The notes beneath the pieces are model-generated. The model saw nothing but the letters and a program-made list of their open reading frames with translations. It had not been told where the DNA came from and ran no database searches. From Volvariella volvacea V23 (Eukaryota; Basidiomycota; Agaricomycetes; Agaricales; Pluteaceae): 64,000 bases of DNA. The stretch lies in assembly GCA_000349905.1 (NCBI GenBank), contig KB722758.1:345069-409068 (forward strand), written 5' to 3'. Of this stretch, positions 33,462-46,177 are shown piece after piece. Position numbers and translations under genes: made by a program. Numbering within the stretch: the stretch's first letter is position 1; each line of letters opens with the position of its first letter.

Positions 33462-34967
33462 AGATCCAAGACCAGACTCGATCTAACACTAATTGCCTTT
33501 GCACTATTCATCTCATCTCTCATAATTGCCGTCGCGCCCCTTTGTGCACCACCAGACACACAAGAAGTCCTCAACCAATTAGAGCCACTCTGGAACACCC
33601 TTTCACAGCTTCGCTCTATCAAGTCTCTCAATGTTATTTGGGCCTCCGTCATGATCTGGAGCGCCGATAGCCAGCACGAGTACCTATCCCTCTACCAGTG
33701 CATATCAGATAGACTACTGGATGTGGTAGACCAAGCAACCAATAGTCAGTTGTCTTCGTTCTACTGGTCATGCCCCTACCGATTGCATTTATCACACTCC
33801 GTATGCGGGCATCTGCACCACTTTCAGGACCTGCAATCCTTTTCTCTTTGTTTATATGGGTCGGATTTATCGGGCGTTCATATGGATTCTCAACGACCGC
33901 CGTTACTAGGCAGTCTCGTCCTTCGGAACACAAAGGTCCGCTTCCTGATAATCTCTTGCCCTTCCCTCACGTCCCCTTGCAATTTGGAGGAAATACTATC
34001 TCACGGAGTTAAGAAATTAGCTCTCGAATACCTCAAGATTGGAGGACTGCTCTCCCACAAACATCCTAACACATTGGCGTCATCCCTCCCTGGCGTACCT
34101 CTGGACCTGCCTAATGTCCCAAATCTACAAGCAGTTACTCTGCAAATCGAAAAAGATGACAAAAAGCTAGAGGGGCGAGAGCCACCAGATATTGACTTGC
34201 TGTGGTCCCAACTCAAGCGCTCTGGTGCACGCCTTAAGGCGTTGACCCTTCACTACGGAATATCCGAAGCGCTCATGGATTACCTCATCTCCTACACCGG
34301 TTTGGAGGAGTGCAACCTCGACACCTCTATTCTTCCACTCCAACTTGCTCCGCATTCTATCTCCTTCTCGGAAACTGTTCTACCTCGACACGTATCATCA
34401 CTTACCTCACTTCGCATCGCATGCAAAAATATGCGACAGTATCCTGTTTGGGAAGGCATGGCACTTAATACCAAAACGTGGCCGCAGCCGTCAGCTTTTC
34501 TTAAGCTCACTCGGCTGACTGCTTGCACTCCGAATAGTTGGGAATTGAATATAGACAATTGCCAGTTTCTCATCGACTATGCCTCAAGAGTTCCGAACCT
34601 GAAGGAGCTGAACATTAGGTGGACGAACATAGGGATAACAGTAAGGAACTTTAATCTTCATATGGAAGGTATTGGAGATAGCGTACTAGTTTGGAAGTGT
34701 GCACTGCGACACTTCCAAATTACCGTTGGTTCCATAGACGATGGACTGACAGGAACGGCAGTGTGGACGATGGAGTCTTGGCATGCTCCAATACACAGGG
34801 AATTGGATGAAGAAGGCCATTTGCATTTGAGTAACTTCAGATATGAATACTCTGGCTGGGATTTTTCCGACAGTGACTCGGATAGCTCCGACTCTGAGTC
34901 GGGATTAAGTGTAGGTTCAGACCGAGAATTGGGTGTGGAATCGGACTCGGACTCGGGATTGCTTTAG
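33462..34967 (+). pseudogene. Family B member B1, F-box/LRR-like protein lacking its 5' end
   Basis: An open frame runs from the junction at 33462 to 34967 without intron or stop. It aligns with the gene at 46646-47563 from that gene's FIPFISSLRI block onward: QEVLNQLEPLWNTLSQLRSI matches EEVLEQLEPFWDILSQHHSM. The repeated pattern of L, I and N residues (VPNLQAVTLQIE, RVPNLKELNIRWTNIG) suggests leucine-rich repeats of the F-box type common in mushroom genomes. The part matching the F-box end of B2 is absent, so the 5' end is lost at the A4 junction. The first ATG in frame is at 33651. The C-terminus is a Ser/Asp-rich acidic tail (DFSDSDSDSSDSESG). Substrate adaptor function is inferred from the relative, not seen. 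Confidence 0.6.
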
Positions 34968-35469
34968 TTTTGCTATTTTGGCTGTATTGGATAGCAAATG
35001 GAATGTTTGAAATCCCTGATACAGTCCAATACATGTACGAAGCTGGTATTCTAATGTGACGCGATCGGGTTCGCCTGCGATGAATCATATTGGTACGGAG
35101 CCATTGTCCTTATGAGTGAGTAGAGGGGAATCTACTTGCGGTTGTGTAGTTTCATACACCATGCATCAGCACTCTAGTCTGTATCTTCCAGGCATTTGGA
35201 TACAATAATTTTTCACCAGTGCAAATATTTGAGTTGAGCGCAACTATTGCACTTACTCTTGGTCATTGCTCAGTCTCATAATGAGGCATTGAACACACTC
35301 ACGTAATACTCCCTAACCGCCAACAAGGCGAAGCTTAAGGTCTACACTATTAAAACACTCGACAGCTCAGAGTTCTACACAACCTCTAGGTTTGCATCCA
35401 TACCAGGGACGTTGAATGAGCGAGTAAAACTCACGACATACACTTCGCGTCAGTCATTCCTAAGTGCAT
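34968..35469. other. Intergenic, nothing recognised
   Basis: No gene seen between the convergent B1 and DUF2855 genes. Confidence 0.5.
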
Positions 35470-36899
35470 TTACAACTTGAATGGTACAAGCCTGTCTCGT
35501 ATGGACTCCTCATCCTTATCCCAAAGGCTCCAAATCATCCCTTTTTCCGGCCCTAGACCATGCTTAGCCAATAGCTCGTATTCCCGTTTCACATTTTCGC
35601 CACCATAGACCCTTTGAAGCTTGACCCAATTGATTCCATCCTCCATGAGATCTTTCCAAGCCGCGTTCTGACGCTGAGTGATTTCCAGGATTGGGACTTG
35701 CTTCCTACGGACATTGAGCCATTCGGGCATGAAAAATTGCTCGAATTGGAACTCAGATGCGCTGTTCTTTTCATTATTATTAGCATGTGCAGTTGGAGAG
35801 AATTTATTCGCCCTCCATTCCATAGTGGAGGAGGAAGAAGAGGAGGGCGAAAGATTTGTAAGGCCGAGGGAAATCATTCCTGCCAAGGAGTCGCTGGATT
35901 GTGACTTGAGGTGCGCAATCAGGCGCTTGTTGAAGGATTCGTTGCCTGCAACGTCGACGTAAATGCGGCGGCGGTTATAGGGCCCTTTCAGCAAGGGGGA
36001 GGACTCGAATGCGTCATAGGTGAGAATTTCGTGATAAAGTTGGAGGTCGGCTGTGAATTGAATATTTCGCCGAGACGTTATCCCAATCACTTTTGTGTTT
36101 GCGACAACTTCGCCACGGGATATCCGCTTGCGGACAAGATAAGCCAGACAGAATGCCGTCTTTGAAGACGCAGAGGAAATGATAATGGTGTTTGCACCTC
36201 CTCTGTACTGAGACGAAAATAGCCAGTCTTCGCACCAGTACGAAGTCCAAAAGAGTGGGCGGTAGAGCATAGTCATGTCCTCAGCCGTTGCCTGAGGATC
36301 ATACTGAGGGTCTGACGCGCACCGTATGATTTGGTTATAAGGGCGCCGATCTATCACCACTTAATAACCGTGCATTTGATCGTCTGAGGGAACTCACCGG
36401 CTGGAAGGTGCGGTCTTGGAACATAAAAAGAATGCTTATTCACGTCCGAGGGGGAGACTGGTAGCAAAAGGTATCTTGTTGGAGCCAGGTAGCCGTAAAC
36501 GCGTTCATCTGTCATGATTTTGGGGTGGGTAGATTTTACGATAGTTCCAAATCCCCAAACGGGTATGAGGCCATGGGTTTTTAGGCTCACGTCGCCAACA
36601 GTAGGCGCAGGGTGAAAATCGAAGTACCTGCAAAGCCATAGTTACCACCGTTGCTCCGTTGGGGTACTGGGGTCAGGAGAGCATTTGATAAATTGAACTC
36701 ACCGGAAGTGTGGGTGCTCACCTAACGCCTGATAGGTAACATTGTTCGCTGAGAATCCAAAGCGGTCTACCTTGATCAACACGTGGTTTGCTGGGATGAC
36801 ATCTGGAACTCGTGAAATGGAGAGAACAGGGTTTAACTGGTTGGCGTCTGGATTTGCAGAGAGTCGTGGAGAACACAAGGTGACGTTGGTATTTTGCAT
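35470..36899 (-). CDS. DUF2855 family protein
   Basis: Predicted minus-strand join 36899-36703, 36627-36398, 36350-35470; 435 aa, in frame across both introns. The order of blocks matches DUF2855, proteins that resemble quinone oxidoreductases or medium-chain dehydrogenases: VLIKVDRFGFSANNVTYQAL at the N-terminus, RYFDFHPAP, then IPVWGFGTIVKSTHPKI and ERVYGYLAPTRYLLLPV. The Rossmann-like part follows: TIIISSASSKTAFCLAYLVR, VIGITSRRN, YDAFESSPLLKG, RIYVDVAGNESFNKRLIAHL. Substrate unknown. No targeting signal. The gene looks intact. Confidence 0.85.
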
Positions 36900-39800
36900 G
36901 ACTGTGTGTAGTTCCCAAGTTCAAGTCCTTGGATGGGTAGCTTGGAACGGTGGGACATGCACTGATGGCCTTAAATCAAACCCATTGTCCGGCCCTCGGA
37001 ATTCTGAGAATCCGGGTCGACAGGGGCAAATGGGGTTAAATCGACTTGTAGGTGCGGTGAAGGCAACCAGCTGTTGGCCAAGCAATGGATAGGTAAAGTC
37101 CTTGAATCAGATTAAGTCTCATCAAAAACAAAGTATAATGTACTTGGATACTTAGAGTAGAACTACCCAGAGCAGGCTAGAGTCGTTGCAGTTAGCGTAG
37201 ATGTCATCGGAGACTCGGTAAACGCCGACACCGCCCATATAAGGGAGGCCACGCAGCAGTGCTCCTTGCTGATTACTTCCATCACTGCTCCATCGCATGG
37301 TGGTCCACTGTTGCCGCCCTTCTCTGGCACTGGGGGCGGGCCATTGTCTTGTTCTCATCCCTGCTATCTATGGCATTCACGGAGAACGCCAGTTATCGAT
37401 ACGAAAACCCTATCGATCAGCAAGTAGCAGTTTATGCGTACTGGAGAACGATGAGCACTTTCATCCGTTACTGTAGTTGATCAATCACGCTGCTCTACAT
37501 CCTTCCAGTTTCCGGATGGGGTTGTATGAGCCTTGTTTGGTCGATTGCAAGTGCGGTACGCTTGTCACTCCTTACCACGCTGACATGTTCACCTCGAGTC
37601 AAGAGCGTCTTTCATTCAACTTAATCAATCAATTCTCATGTCTTGAATATATGCCGTGCCTCGAGGTGTCTTATCGGTACTTGTATTTTGCATCTTAAAG
37701 AAACCCTATTTCGGAGAAGTACACAAGTTTGTAACTTGCGGTAGTTGAACAATTCGGTGGTTCCTTGATGGATATTATCCCATCAAGGTTCGTCGAGTAT
37801 TCCACCGAATGTCCATTCATCACCACTAAAACTTCTATCATCGCAGCTTTTATCCTGGTATCTAGGTTGTCTGCAAATCCAATACTTCCAGAATCAATGT
37901 CGGATTCATTCCCGTTACTTTCGCTTTGGCGCGGCCCTTTGCATTCTGAGTGTCCGTTCAGTATATTCGTGGATGGGATATCTGCAAGATTTTGCTGCTA
38001 TGCGTATTCAAATGTATCTGTTATTTCGATTATGCGATCATGAAGTCCATTCTGCCTGGGATGTGGTTGTGGGTCAATTCGAGTTACTGGCCCCGTCCAA
38101 CCTGTTGGTGTTCGGGGTTCAAGTGCTCACCACCTGCTCCTTCTCTTGTAGCAATGGCATGTACGGGGCGCTTATCCGGGTAACGTCATGTATTCTGGTG
38201 CCGCCTGTTTCGAGTGTAGTCCCCGGCTCTTCGTGGATCTACTCAGCAGTGCCAATTTCATCTGGCTCTCAAAGTTTGGGGTCTGTCCGGCGGCGAGCAG
38301 CCCAAGTGGAGTAACCCTACAGACCCTTTGGCCTCATTAACTCCTTGATCGTTTTACGTGACCGACCTTCTTCCTGTCGCAGCAAGCATTAGGAATCCGG
38401 GATTTCAAGTCGATGCATGCCCAAACGAAATACTCCGATCAGTACGATCCTTCTGTCCCTTTCCACTTTGGGATACTAACATTCATGGTGGACCCACATT
38501 GCGTCACAGTCAGTGGTATTTCAAGATCGATGATAACAAATACTATCACCGCAGACTTGGGTGCACTTATTGAATGAGGGATTAGGTATGCGTTTCTTCC
38601 CATTCGGGATTTCATGCGAGTGATAAATGAGAAAGGACATCAGCGAATCAGTTCAATCACGTTTCCGCATGGCTAGTGGCTTCAAGATATTAGCAATAAC
38701 GCGCAACTCCAGTAAATTCTCTGTTTACATAGTAAGGTCAAGCGATCCAAGCACAGAATATGAGCGTGCCATTCGTTCGTCAAGCGTTTGAATAGAGTCA
38801 GATTTCTTCCCGACTTTTGTCGCCTCCCCAGAGTTAGAGGGGTAGGTACTTCTATAGCATCGGCCTCTGCACCTCTCCAACTTATACTTCTTCACAGGTC
38901 TTTTTTCATGGGGCTTCTGGTGACTCTCCGACTATTCTATCCCTTCTCAAAAGGCAAGCGTAGAGAAATCGCAATACCATGGTCGAAAGCGAAGACGACC
39001 TACAAGAGCGGCACGACGCAAAGTTCATCGATTTAGGTCTATCAACCGTTGGTCAACTGAGGCCGTAGTCAGTAACCGGAGCTTCGAAGGCATTAACGTC
39101 AAGCAATTCTTTCTACCTCACCCCTTTCATGAAGGTATATTACACCTGACAGTTCATCCAGACGACACCCGAGCTATCGGTCTTTAATGGTGAGTATCGC
39201 TCCGATATGCCATGTTCGCCTTTAACCCATCCTTTAGACTAAACGGTAGAGATCGCCTTACTACGGATTTGTGTTTTTGTCCTGTCGACGTACTGTCCTA
39301 ACCGGAAACCAAGAGCCAAGCACGCGGGCGCGCATTGCTGCCGAACTTCTGTTTAATGGTGTCAAGTGGTGTCAAGTACTACTAAAGACCTGGTGTTCAC
39401 GCGATGCAGGGCTAGTAGGCCAAGGCCTATTGGTTGACAACCATCGGAGTGCGTCGGCGAGGTGGCTTCATTACGGAAGTCGGCGTCTAATGGTGCTTAA
39501 TAGACTGCATGTGTGTCCTGTGGGTTCGAGCCTAGCCATGGTCTCTTACCCCGCCACATGTTCATAATTTTTTCCACCCGCCCCTCTGGGGTTTATCCAT
39601 TCCCTTCAGGGAATTTGGACCTCTTCGGAGATCCCATCAAAATTTTTGCCTTAAATTCCCCTTTTCGAAGGGCGATCTTACTGACCTACAGGCGCTAGAA
39701 TCAGACCCATTAAAGGTAGGGCATAGGAACTCGAAGCAACAACCATTGATGTCAACGGTATATTTAACACCCTCAGGTTAGTCTAGGTAGATACAAACGC

Positions 39801-39933
39801 AAGTTGTAGTTGGATACAGCTATGCTACGCTACATAAATTAAGCAGTCCTGTTGGAGGATGATACAAAGCTCGGAGCTAGAGCATAAACGACAGCCAAGG
39901 TCCTTAGGATATACCCAGCCAAAATTTTAGCAC
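36900..39933. other. 3 kb gene-poor stretch
   Basis: No ORF over about 115 codons and none with a recognisable domain on either strand. Base composition is similar to the genic DNA around it, unlike the AT-rich repeats further right. It may hold decayed genes or unannotated RNA. Confidence 0.4.
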
Positions 39934-42131
39934 TCATGCCTGCGCACTAGCCACCGCCTTCTCTGCGGCCTTTAGTGCATCTTTAAACCACTCCAACAAT
40001 GTCGAGGTCGGCTCCATGCCTACGCTAACACGAACCAACCCAGCCTCAACACCGTACTGAGCAGCCCAGTCCAGTTCACCATAGTGCGCCAGGATGGTAT
40101 ACGGGCAAGCAAGGGTGAAATTTGTTCCCAAACTTGGACCCTTGTAGCAAGCCAGATTATCAAAAAACGCCTCGGAGGCGGCTTTTGACGTGAAAGTGAT
40201 TGAGAACAATCCACCGTACCCACCACCCGGTGAGTCAGTGGTGCCCTTTATGCGACACCTCTCATAAAGCTCGCGCGTAACGTATTTGGGATAGAAGACT
40301 TCCTTGATCACAGCTGAAGCGGGCGGGTTATCTGCAGCGAGTGAATTTGAACGAAGATAGCCGCAGACGGCTTCTGCATTGGTATCAATGGTCCGGATGC
40401 GCTTGGCAAAGTCGCGCGAGTTGCGTTCCATGAAGATCGCATCTTGGTCAAAGTATACGTCTTCGAATGTGGAAGTCAGATGGGATTTAAGTCGGTCATA
40501 GTGGCGTCCGTTGGGATTTAACGTGAGGCTATATGCGCGAATATTAGTTGGATTAAAACGAACGAAATTGGTGAAGGAGAAACGCACTTTCCACCCATGA
40601 CGTTTGAGGCACCACTGAATACCTTGGACAAACTGCTCACGACGATATCGGCAAAAGGAAGAACTTCAACGTTTACAAAGTTCCCAATCGTCTCGTCTAT
40701 GACAATGAGGAAATCATATTTGTCTGCGAGGGCACGTAAACGTGGGAGGTTGGCGGAACGCAAGAGAGGGTTGGAAGGGAATTCGGTGAATAAGGCGAGG
40801 ATGGGAGGGGTGTTTGGGTTCTCTTTTGACTCCTTCTCGAGGAGCTTTTCGAATTCGTCAAGGTCAGAATCGAGTCCATAACCGTAGAAGTGACAGCCAG
40901 GGCCCCATTTTTGAAGTATCTTTAGGGTATCGGTATAAGGGAAGCTAAACCAGATATTTAAGCAACAAACGCCATAAGTCAAAAAGAAACAAGTCGTACC
41001 CAAAGCAAACACTTTTCGCAGGCGGCAAAACAGCCAAGGCCAACTGATGTGCGTTCCAAATAGCCGACATTCCAGTCGGAAACAAAAATACATCGTTCTC
41101 AGAAACACTTGAAACACCTCGAGTGCTAGGACCCAATTGCAAGTCCTTGACTCCAGCGCAAGGTTCGTCACCACAGTCATCGGAGGTAAAGTCCCGAATT
41201 AGAACGCCGGAAATCCGACGACGTAATGCCCGCTTAGCCGAAGCTGCTGCTGCTAGAGGCAGGTTTCGGCCGTAGCGCTCTTCAACGTAGGTTGTGTGAT
41301 CAAGGCTGAGGTCTTCCTCGTTATTGATCGGTGTATCTTCTGGAATATCGTATCTGGCGGGCGACCAATCTGAAGACGAATTGCGAGTGTGGTGAAGAGG
41401 GGTAGAAGGTTGGCTGGGAGATGTACTCTTGGCGGCATAGTGTCTATTATGCGACTTGAAAGCGAACCGATTATTTACAGGAGAGGGGGACCGTTGTCGA
41501 GTAGTGTTACCATTGACGCCGTTGGTAGTCTGTGATAACAGATTGAGGCAATGCTCTGCTAACCTACTGGAAATGCCAGTTCCAGTGTGTTGCCAAAATT
41601 CTCTTGCAATCGAGGATACGGAATCAGGGAAAAACACGATGTGAAGATCTGCAGCGCCTTTGGAAGCGCAAGGCTGGCAGTCTACGTCGCCCGTTCCGGT
41701 GCTTCCATCTGGACAAATGCGCAGGTGTACTAGGCGCGGTTCGACTGGTGTGTGGGTATGAGCCTCCAATTGAGATGCACGGGATTGAATGAAAGATCGA
41801 CAATGATTGGCAATGGATTGTGTCGGGAATAACATGGACCGCTCCCATGGTTTGGCATACTTTTTCTCGCATATTGTCGCGAGCTGAACACACATACGAC
41901 GATAAGAAGGATGAGCTCAGAAGAGATTCATTGACGCACCTTGCGTATACTTAGATGAACGAAAAATCTAGGATATCCCGATACCATAGCGTCCACAATT
42001 CGTTTTTCTCCTTCCTCGTAGCCCACGTTGTCGCGCCATGTAGGCAATGAGACGGAGATGGCATGAGGGGTATGCGGTGGGACACCGAGGCCAATGGGCA
42101 CATTTTTAGTCGCTTGAAGGTCAGAAGACAT
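39934..42131 (-). CDS. Cystathionine gamma-synthase-like PLP enzyme
   Basis: Cys/Met-metabolism PLP enzyme of the long fungal cystathionine gamma-synthase type, joining an activated homoserine with cysteine in methionine synthesis. Predicted minus-strand join 42131-41940, 41883-41000, 40944-40588, 40528-39934; 675 aa, in frame. The N-terminal 250 residues are a poorly conserved extension ([14 protein letters not shown], then a Ser/Pro-rich linker). The PLP domain starts at [37 protein letters not shown] gives the PLP Asp, and [16 protein letters not shown] gives the Schiff-base Lys (about 40610). The C-terminal domain includes [12 protein letters not shown] and [12 protein letters not shown]. 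All key residues are present. Long extensions are usual for fungal STR2/met-7 enzymes. Cytosolic. Confidence 0.88.
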
Positions 42132-42325
42132 GAAGAAACAAATTATTGCACGAGTCAGAAATTCCGTCCCTCAATAAATAGCAGCACAGCCACCGCCAAA
42201 AGGAGCAAACTCGATTATTACTTGCGAGTCGCGTCGTACAGAGATACTGTACAGTGTACAAAATAATATAAATCTAAAACTATACAAAACGAAGTGACTA
42301 CAAATACACTCAGCAAACTTACACG

Positions 42326-42972
42326 TTACTTGAATAATCTAGTGAGCACAGCAGTCGCGGAAGGTTTCTGAGCCGTAATTGACCCATGCATAATTTTGTA
42401 CGGACGGACTCGTGCACTTTTTGTTATCGACCTCGAGGGATGACGGACTTTTTCGAGAGCAGAGCCAACGAGAAGAATGGCCCCATTGTCGGAAACATTA
42501 TTGGCTACTGTAGCAGGCAATGATCCCGGGGATGGGAGGTAGATGAGAGCGTCTGCAGTTTCGAGTGAGCAGGGAACAAGGCGGAATTTTCCGCTCTCTG
42601 TTGGGAAGGGAAAGTTCGTGGGCGTTTGACTGTTGCACGTGGGTAGAGTGCTCGGAGGGGGCGAGGGGGATGGACTCGTGAATGTCGGGGAGGGCGAACG
42701 TGAGTCGAACGCCGTGGATAATGACGGAGATATTGAACGTGGACAAGTCCATTTGGAAGAGTCCATTGGTGAGTCAAGCTATATTGATGGTTAGACCAGA
42801 AGCGGCTCTAGGGACGAACACTGCTCACCGAAGTCAAGGGAAGCACGTCAACATGGGCATGCGTGCTTGACAAGTGAAGTTTGTCAAGGTATGACACAGA
42901 GAAATTCAGGGCGTGAAGGGAGGACGAGGAGGGCTTCCCCGCAACTGGGGAATAACATAAAGGCGAATTCAT
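42326..42972 (-). CDS. Unrecognised gene or fragment, frame uncertain
   Basis: A possible first exon (ATG at 42972, MNSPLCYSPVAG, then ALNFSVSYLDKLHLSSTHAH) is followed by an intron (gtgagc..tatag) near 42830-42780. Two frames are then open over the same bases. One is Ser/Pro-rich and stays in phase with the first exon, ending at 42326. The other reads STFNISVIIHGVRLTFALPD, which looks more protein-like but is not in phase. I cannot name a family. It may be a fragment of a larger gene with an indel. Confidence 0.3.
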
Positions 42973-43810
42973 GAGTGTACCCTCAAGACTCGAATGCTTT
43001 GTAGCGGTGTGGCTGATGAGCGACGCGTATTGTGCCTTGTCTTATAGGTTTCGTGTATTCCGTGCAAAGAGTGCAACCACCTGGGTGTGACGAGGCGCTG
43101 CCTTGTTCGTTATAGATAGTAGGTGTGAAGCCGCGTAATGAAGGGCAGAGGCCTATAGAAATAAAGACTTAAGGATGATGAGATGGACGGAGATACGAGC
43201 ACCTTTATACCTTTGAAGCTTATCTCCGGTCATGATGTTTGTCGAATCGCACATACACGATAACGGCAGCCATTGTCGCCAACATCAATAGGAAGACACA
43301 TTGTGTGGTAGTAATAGATCGGTGGCCAAACATTGCCTATTTTATTTTGGCGTATTTGTATACGACACCACGTGCTGAAATTTTGATTACCGGGTGGGGC
43401 ACGCATCTTATCCTCAAGCATGGCAGAGAAACCTCCAAAAATCCGTATTGTAAGCACCGTACCCCCACCCTGGACAATGGACTAGTCTGAACACGCAAAA
43501 TTGCTCAATGTAGCTGAAAGGGGCTGAGCCCGACTTGTCTGCGGCAACTTATCAAATTTGGGATGAATCGCACACGATTGGGAATGCATTGCGGTGGATG
43601 CTGATGAAAAAGTAAGGAACAAGATGCTCTTGGGATGGGAAGTGCTTATGGATTGCTGTAGTCCCAAGGTGGAATTCTGTGGATATAGGTGCACCACTAT
43701 CATTCCCGAGGCTGCACAAGAGACTAACTGAATTCCATCTTTAGTGTTCCGCATCCCTCTGAAAACGTGATCAATGTACGGATACAGATGTATGGTGCGT
43801 TCCATTGCTC
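42973..43810. other. Intergenic, nothing recognised
   Basis: No supported gene. Confidence 0.4.
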
Positions 43811-43981
43811 CAACCGTCTAAGCGCACTGGCACCATACAAATTTGCCTAGATAAACTATCCTCACTAGACGCTCTCATCTCCGCGTTAAGCAATCTGGAC
43901 ACGTTGTGCGAGACCATAGGAGAAGAATACGACAAAAGCCTACAGAACGACATCTACGAGCGTTGGCAGGAGCAAAGCTAG
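43811..43981 (+). CDS. Possible terminal exon of an unrecognised gene
   Basis: A 56-residue open stretch (TIQICLDKLSSLDALISALS to NDIYERWQEQS, stop at 43979-43981) has balanced helical composition and ends cleanly. I found no upstream exon that joins it convincingly. It may be the last exon of a gene whose 5' part lies between 43.0 and 43.8 kb, or a relic. Confidence 0.25.
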   Translation, partial: QPSKRTGTIQICLDKLSSLDALISALSNLDTLCETIGEEYDKSLQNDIYERWQEQS

Positions 43982-44155
43982 ATTTGCGTGATAGTCCGTG
44001 ATACAGGCCAAAAGCTATGGGGAACTGGATGGTATCCGTTGGTGCGTTGGTCGTAGCGTGTCAAAGGGTTGTGATGGAGTACAGTCAGCCATGATGGGTT
44101 CTTGTGACAGTACTGGTGCGATCGACTTACCCTTTCTGTGTCCATTAAAGCACCA

Positions 44156-45461
44156 TTACGTGTCCGCTGCCTCTTGCTCCATAATCTCTCTCTCCAATTT
44201 CTCCCTCTCAGCCTGCCTAAGCCGCATCAGTGTGATTGACTCGTAATCTAACCCAGCCACGGTTGAAGCGCTTGCTGTTGGCAGTTCGGGCTAAGGAACG
44301 ACATCAACCAGAGGCATTGGCACAATCTCAAGTAAACTACTCACGAAATTTGGAAATGACGAAGGGAATGATGAAAATGGCGTGGCGTCCGATTCCGCTG
44401 AGTTCAGTGAAGGGCCATTCTTCTGCTCGGCGGCTGGCGCCGAAGACGATAACGATGATTTTTGTGGAGTTCCTGAACGCAGTTTGCCCATCTTCCTCAA
44501 CCAACCAAGAATCTCAGGCTCCTTCTCACCAGCCCAAGTAACCTCAATGCCTTCCAAGACAGTTCTAGGACTTTTACTCGAGCATACGGCGGCATGCGCA
44601 TCACCGATTTGCTTGAACGGTACAACCGCGCGACCATATTTTGGTGGTTTGTCCCCTGCTTTCTTAGGTTTGATTGAGAGTACGATGTAATCCACGTCTG
44701 TGTTCCCGAAGGTCGAAAGCAGCTTGGCCACTGCATCGGCGTCTTTCAGCTCTGGATGTTCTTTAATGGTGAACTTGATTTTGACGGTGGTATCCAATGG
44801 TCCTATAGCCCATGGCATTAGAGGTCAGGAGTACCAATCTCCTCAGAGGCACCTACCAAGTGCAGGAACATCCGTCTCCTCCTCGTTCTTCTCTTCTGCT
44901 GCCCTGCGTTGCTCCTCTTGCTGCTTCAGTGCCTTCTCTCGCCCCTCTCTCATCCGTCTCCCTTCCTCTTTAATCTGCTCAGTCGCTTGTCGTTGTGCTG
45001 CTTCCTCTTTCGCCTTGTCCACCCGGGCTTTCTTGAATGCCCTCTCCCTCTCCTCCAGTTCGTCTAGTAGATTCTTTCTCTTGGCATCGTATTTTGCGAA
45101 TCGCTCTGCTCTTGCTTTCTTTGCGCGTAGTTTGGCGTCGAGTGCAAGACGTCGTAGTGGGTCGAGTAGTAGTTCATAAGCCTGATTTAGTTCGTGAAAT
45201 TTCCGTGCTACAATTATAACGACATCAGTAAACTGCCTCTCAGCGTTCAAGGGAGAGGTTGTGCACCTGCATCTGGATTGTTAGGATTCTTGTATGCATA
45301 CGTTAGTCGTTGAATGGAATTAATTGGCATGACCACTGACTCACCCTATCTGGATGGACTTTCAGTGATTTTTGACGGTATGCCTTCCTTATCTCAGCGT
45401 CAGTTGCCTCAGTCTTGACATCTAGCAACTCGTAGGGGTCGATTTCGACTTCATTGTCCAT
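44156..45461 (-). CDS. J-domain protein of the DNAJC17 type
   Basis: J protein with a C-terminal RRM-like domain, like human DNAJC17 and fission yeast Cwf23, which assist the spliceosome. The start at 45461 gives MDNEVEIDPYELLDVKTEAT, and the J domain continues with AYRQKSLKVHPDR (the HPD triad is complete, exon 1 ends at 45345). A short exon (NPNNPDA) and RKFHELNQAYELLLDP follow. Next is a long charged coiled coil with many Glu, Lys and Arg (45170-44870), then an RRM-like part (TVKIKFTIKE, VDYIVLSIKPKKAG, RAVVPFKQIGDAHAAV, 44790-44560). The last exon reads YESITLMRLRQAEREKLERE, stop at 44156-44158. The domain order matches DNAJC17 exactly. Nuclear. Confidence 0.88.
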
Positions 45462-46087
45462 GGTCGAGTGCTTGAGGATGCTAGAGAGCCTTGGTAAACA
45501 ACACCAAACCGATCTCTATTAATCCGCAATCCGCCCACCATACACCTCCGAGTCGTCGCTCTCAAGTTTTGCAACTAGAATGGAATCTGCAATTGTGGGC
45601 ATTTTTGTCCTCGATTTTGCGCATCAGCTGGCCGAGATGGCATTTTGCTAGGGGCTTATGGGAATAACGTTGGAAGAAACAATCTCTGGAACGCCTTGGC
45701 TTGGTGGATCAGTGAAGTAACTGATACTGTGGATTGGAAAAGACCCAAGTGGTTAGCACCAAAAGCGACAAATTCCAATGCATCACCGCATTCGATGGTA
45801 GTTCTCGCACAGCATGGGCCCATGCTACCTGTCATTTCTTTCTATCAGCTGTCTAACGACAATGATATAGGCCACCACCAGCCACAAAATGCACGGGGAT
45901 TAGACACCTGTGTGGAAATAGGAGTAAAATGGAGTGGACGGAAGCTTAGGCGTACCGTCCCCGATATCGTTTCACCTCCGGGATCTGTCATCGGATGATA
46001 TTACTTGGTTCCGTTATGCTCGGACCAGCTTAGGATTGAAGGGATGAATGTCAGAAGTCCTACTACGTTCAGCTGGTGTTCATGCTC
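45462..46087. other. Intergenic, nothing recognised
   Basis: No supported gene upstream of A5. Confidence 0.4.
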
Positions 46088-46095
46088 TATATAAG
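46088..46095 (+). promoter_or_regulatory. TATA box of family A gene A5
   Basis: TATATAAG, 83 nt before the ATG at 46178. Confidence 0.5.
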
Positions 46096-46177
46096 GGCTC
46101 GAAGGACGTCGTTTACCAGCATCTCAAACACAGCAGACTTACACACTCAGACTCACAATCACCAATACTCACTCACG

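Noticed and set aside
38780..39040. Small plus-strand ORF with a hydrophobic stretch (MNRVRFLP start)
   Set aside because: No splice partners, no homology that I recognise, and a length within chance expectation.
39480..39560. tRNA-like GGTTCGAGCC with a possible T loop
   Set aside because: The T stem does not pair and no D or anticodon stem can be drawn, unlike the two clear tRNA-Ile genes.
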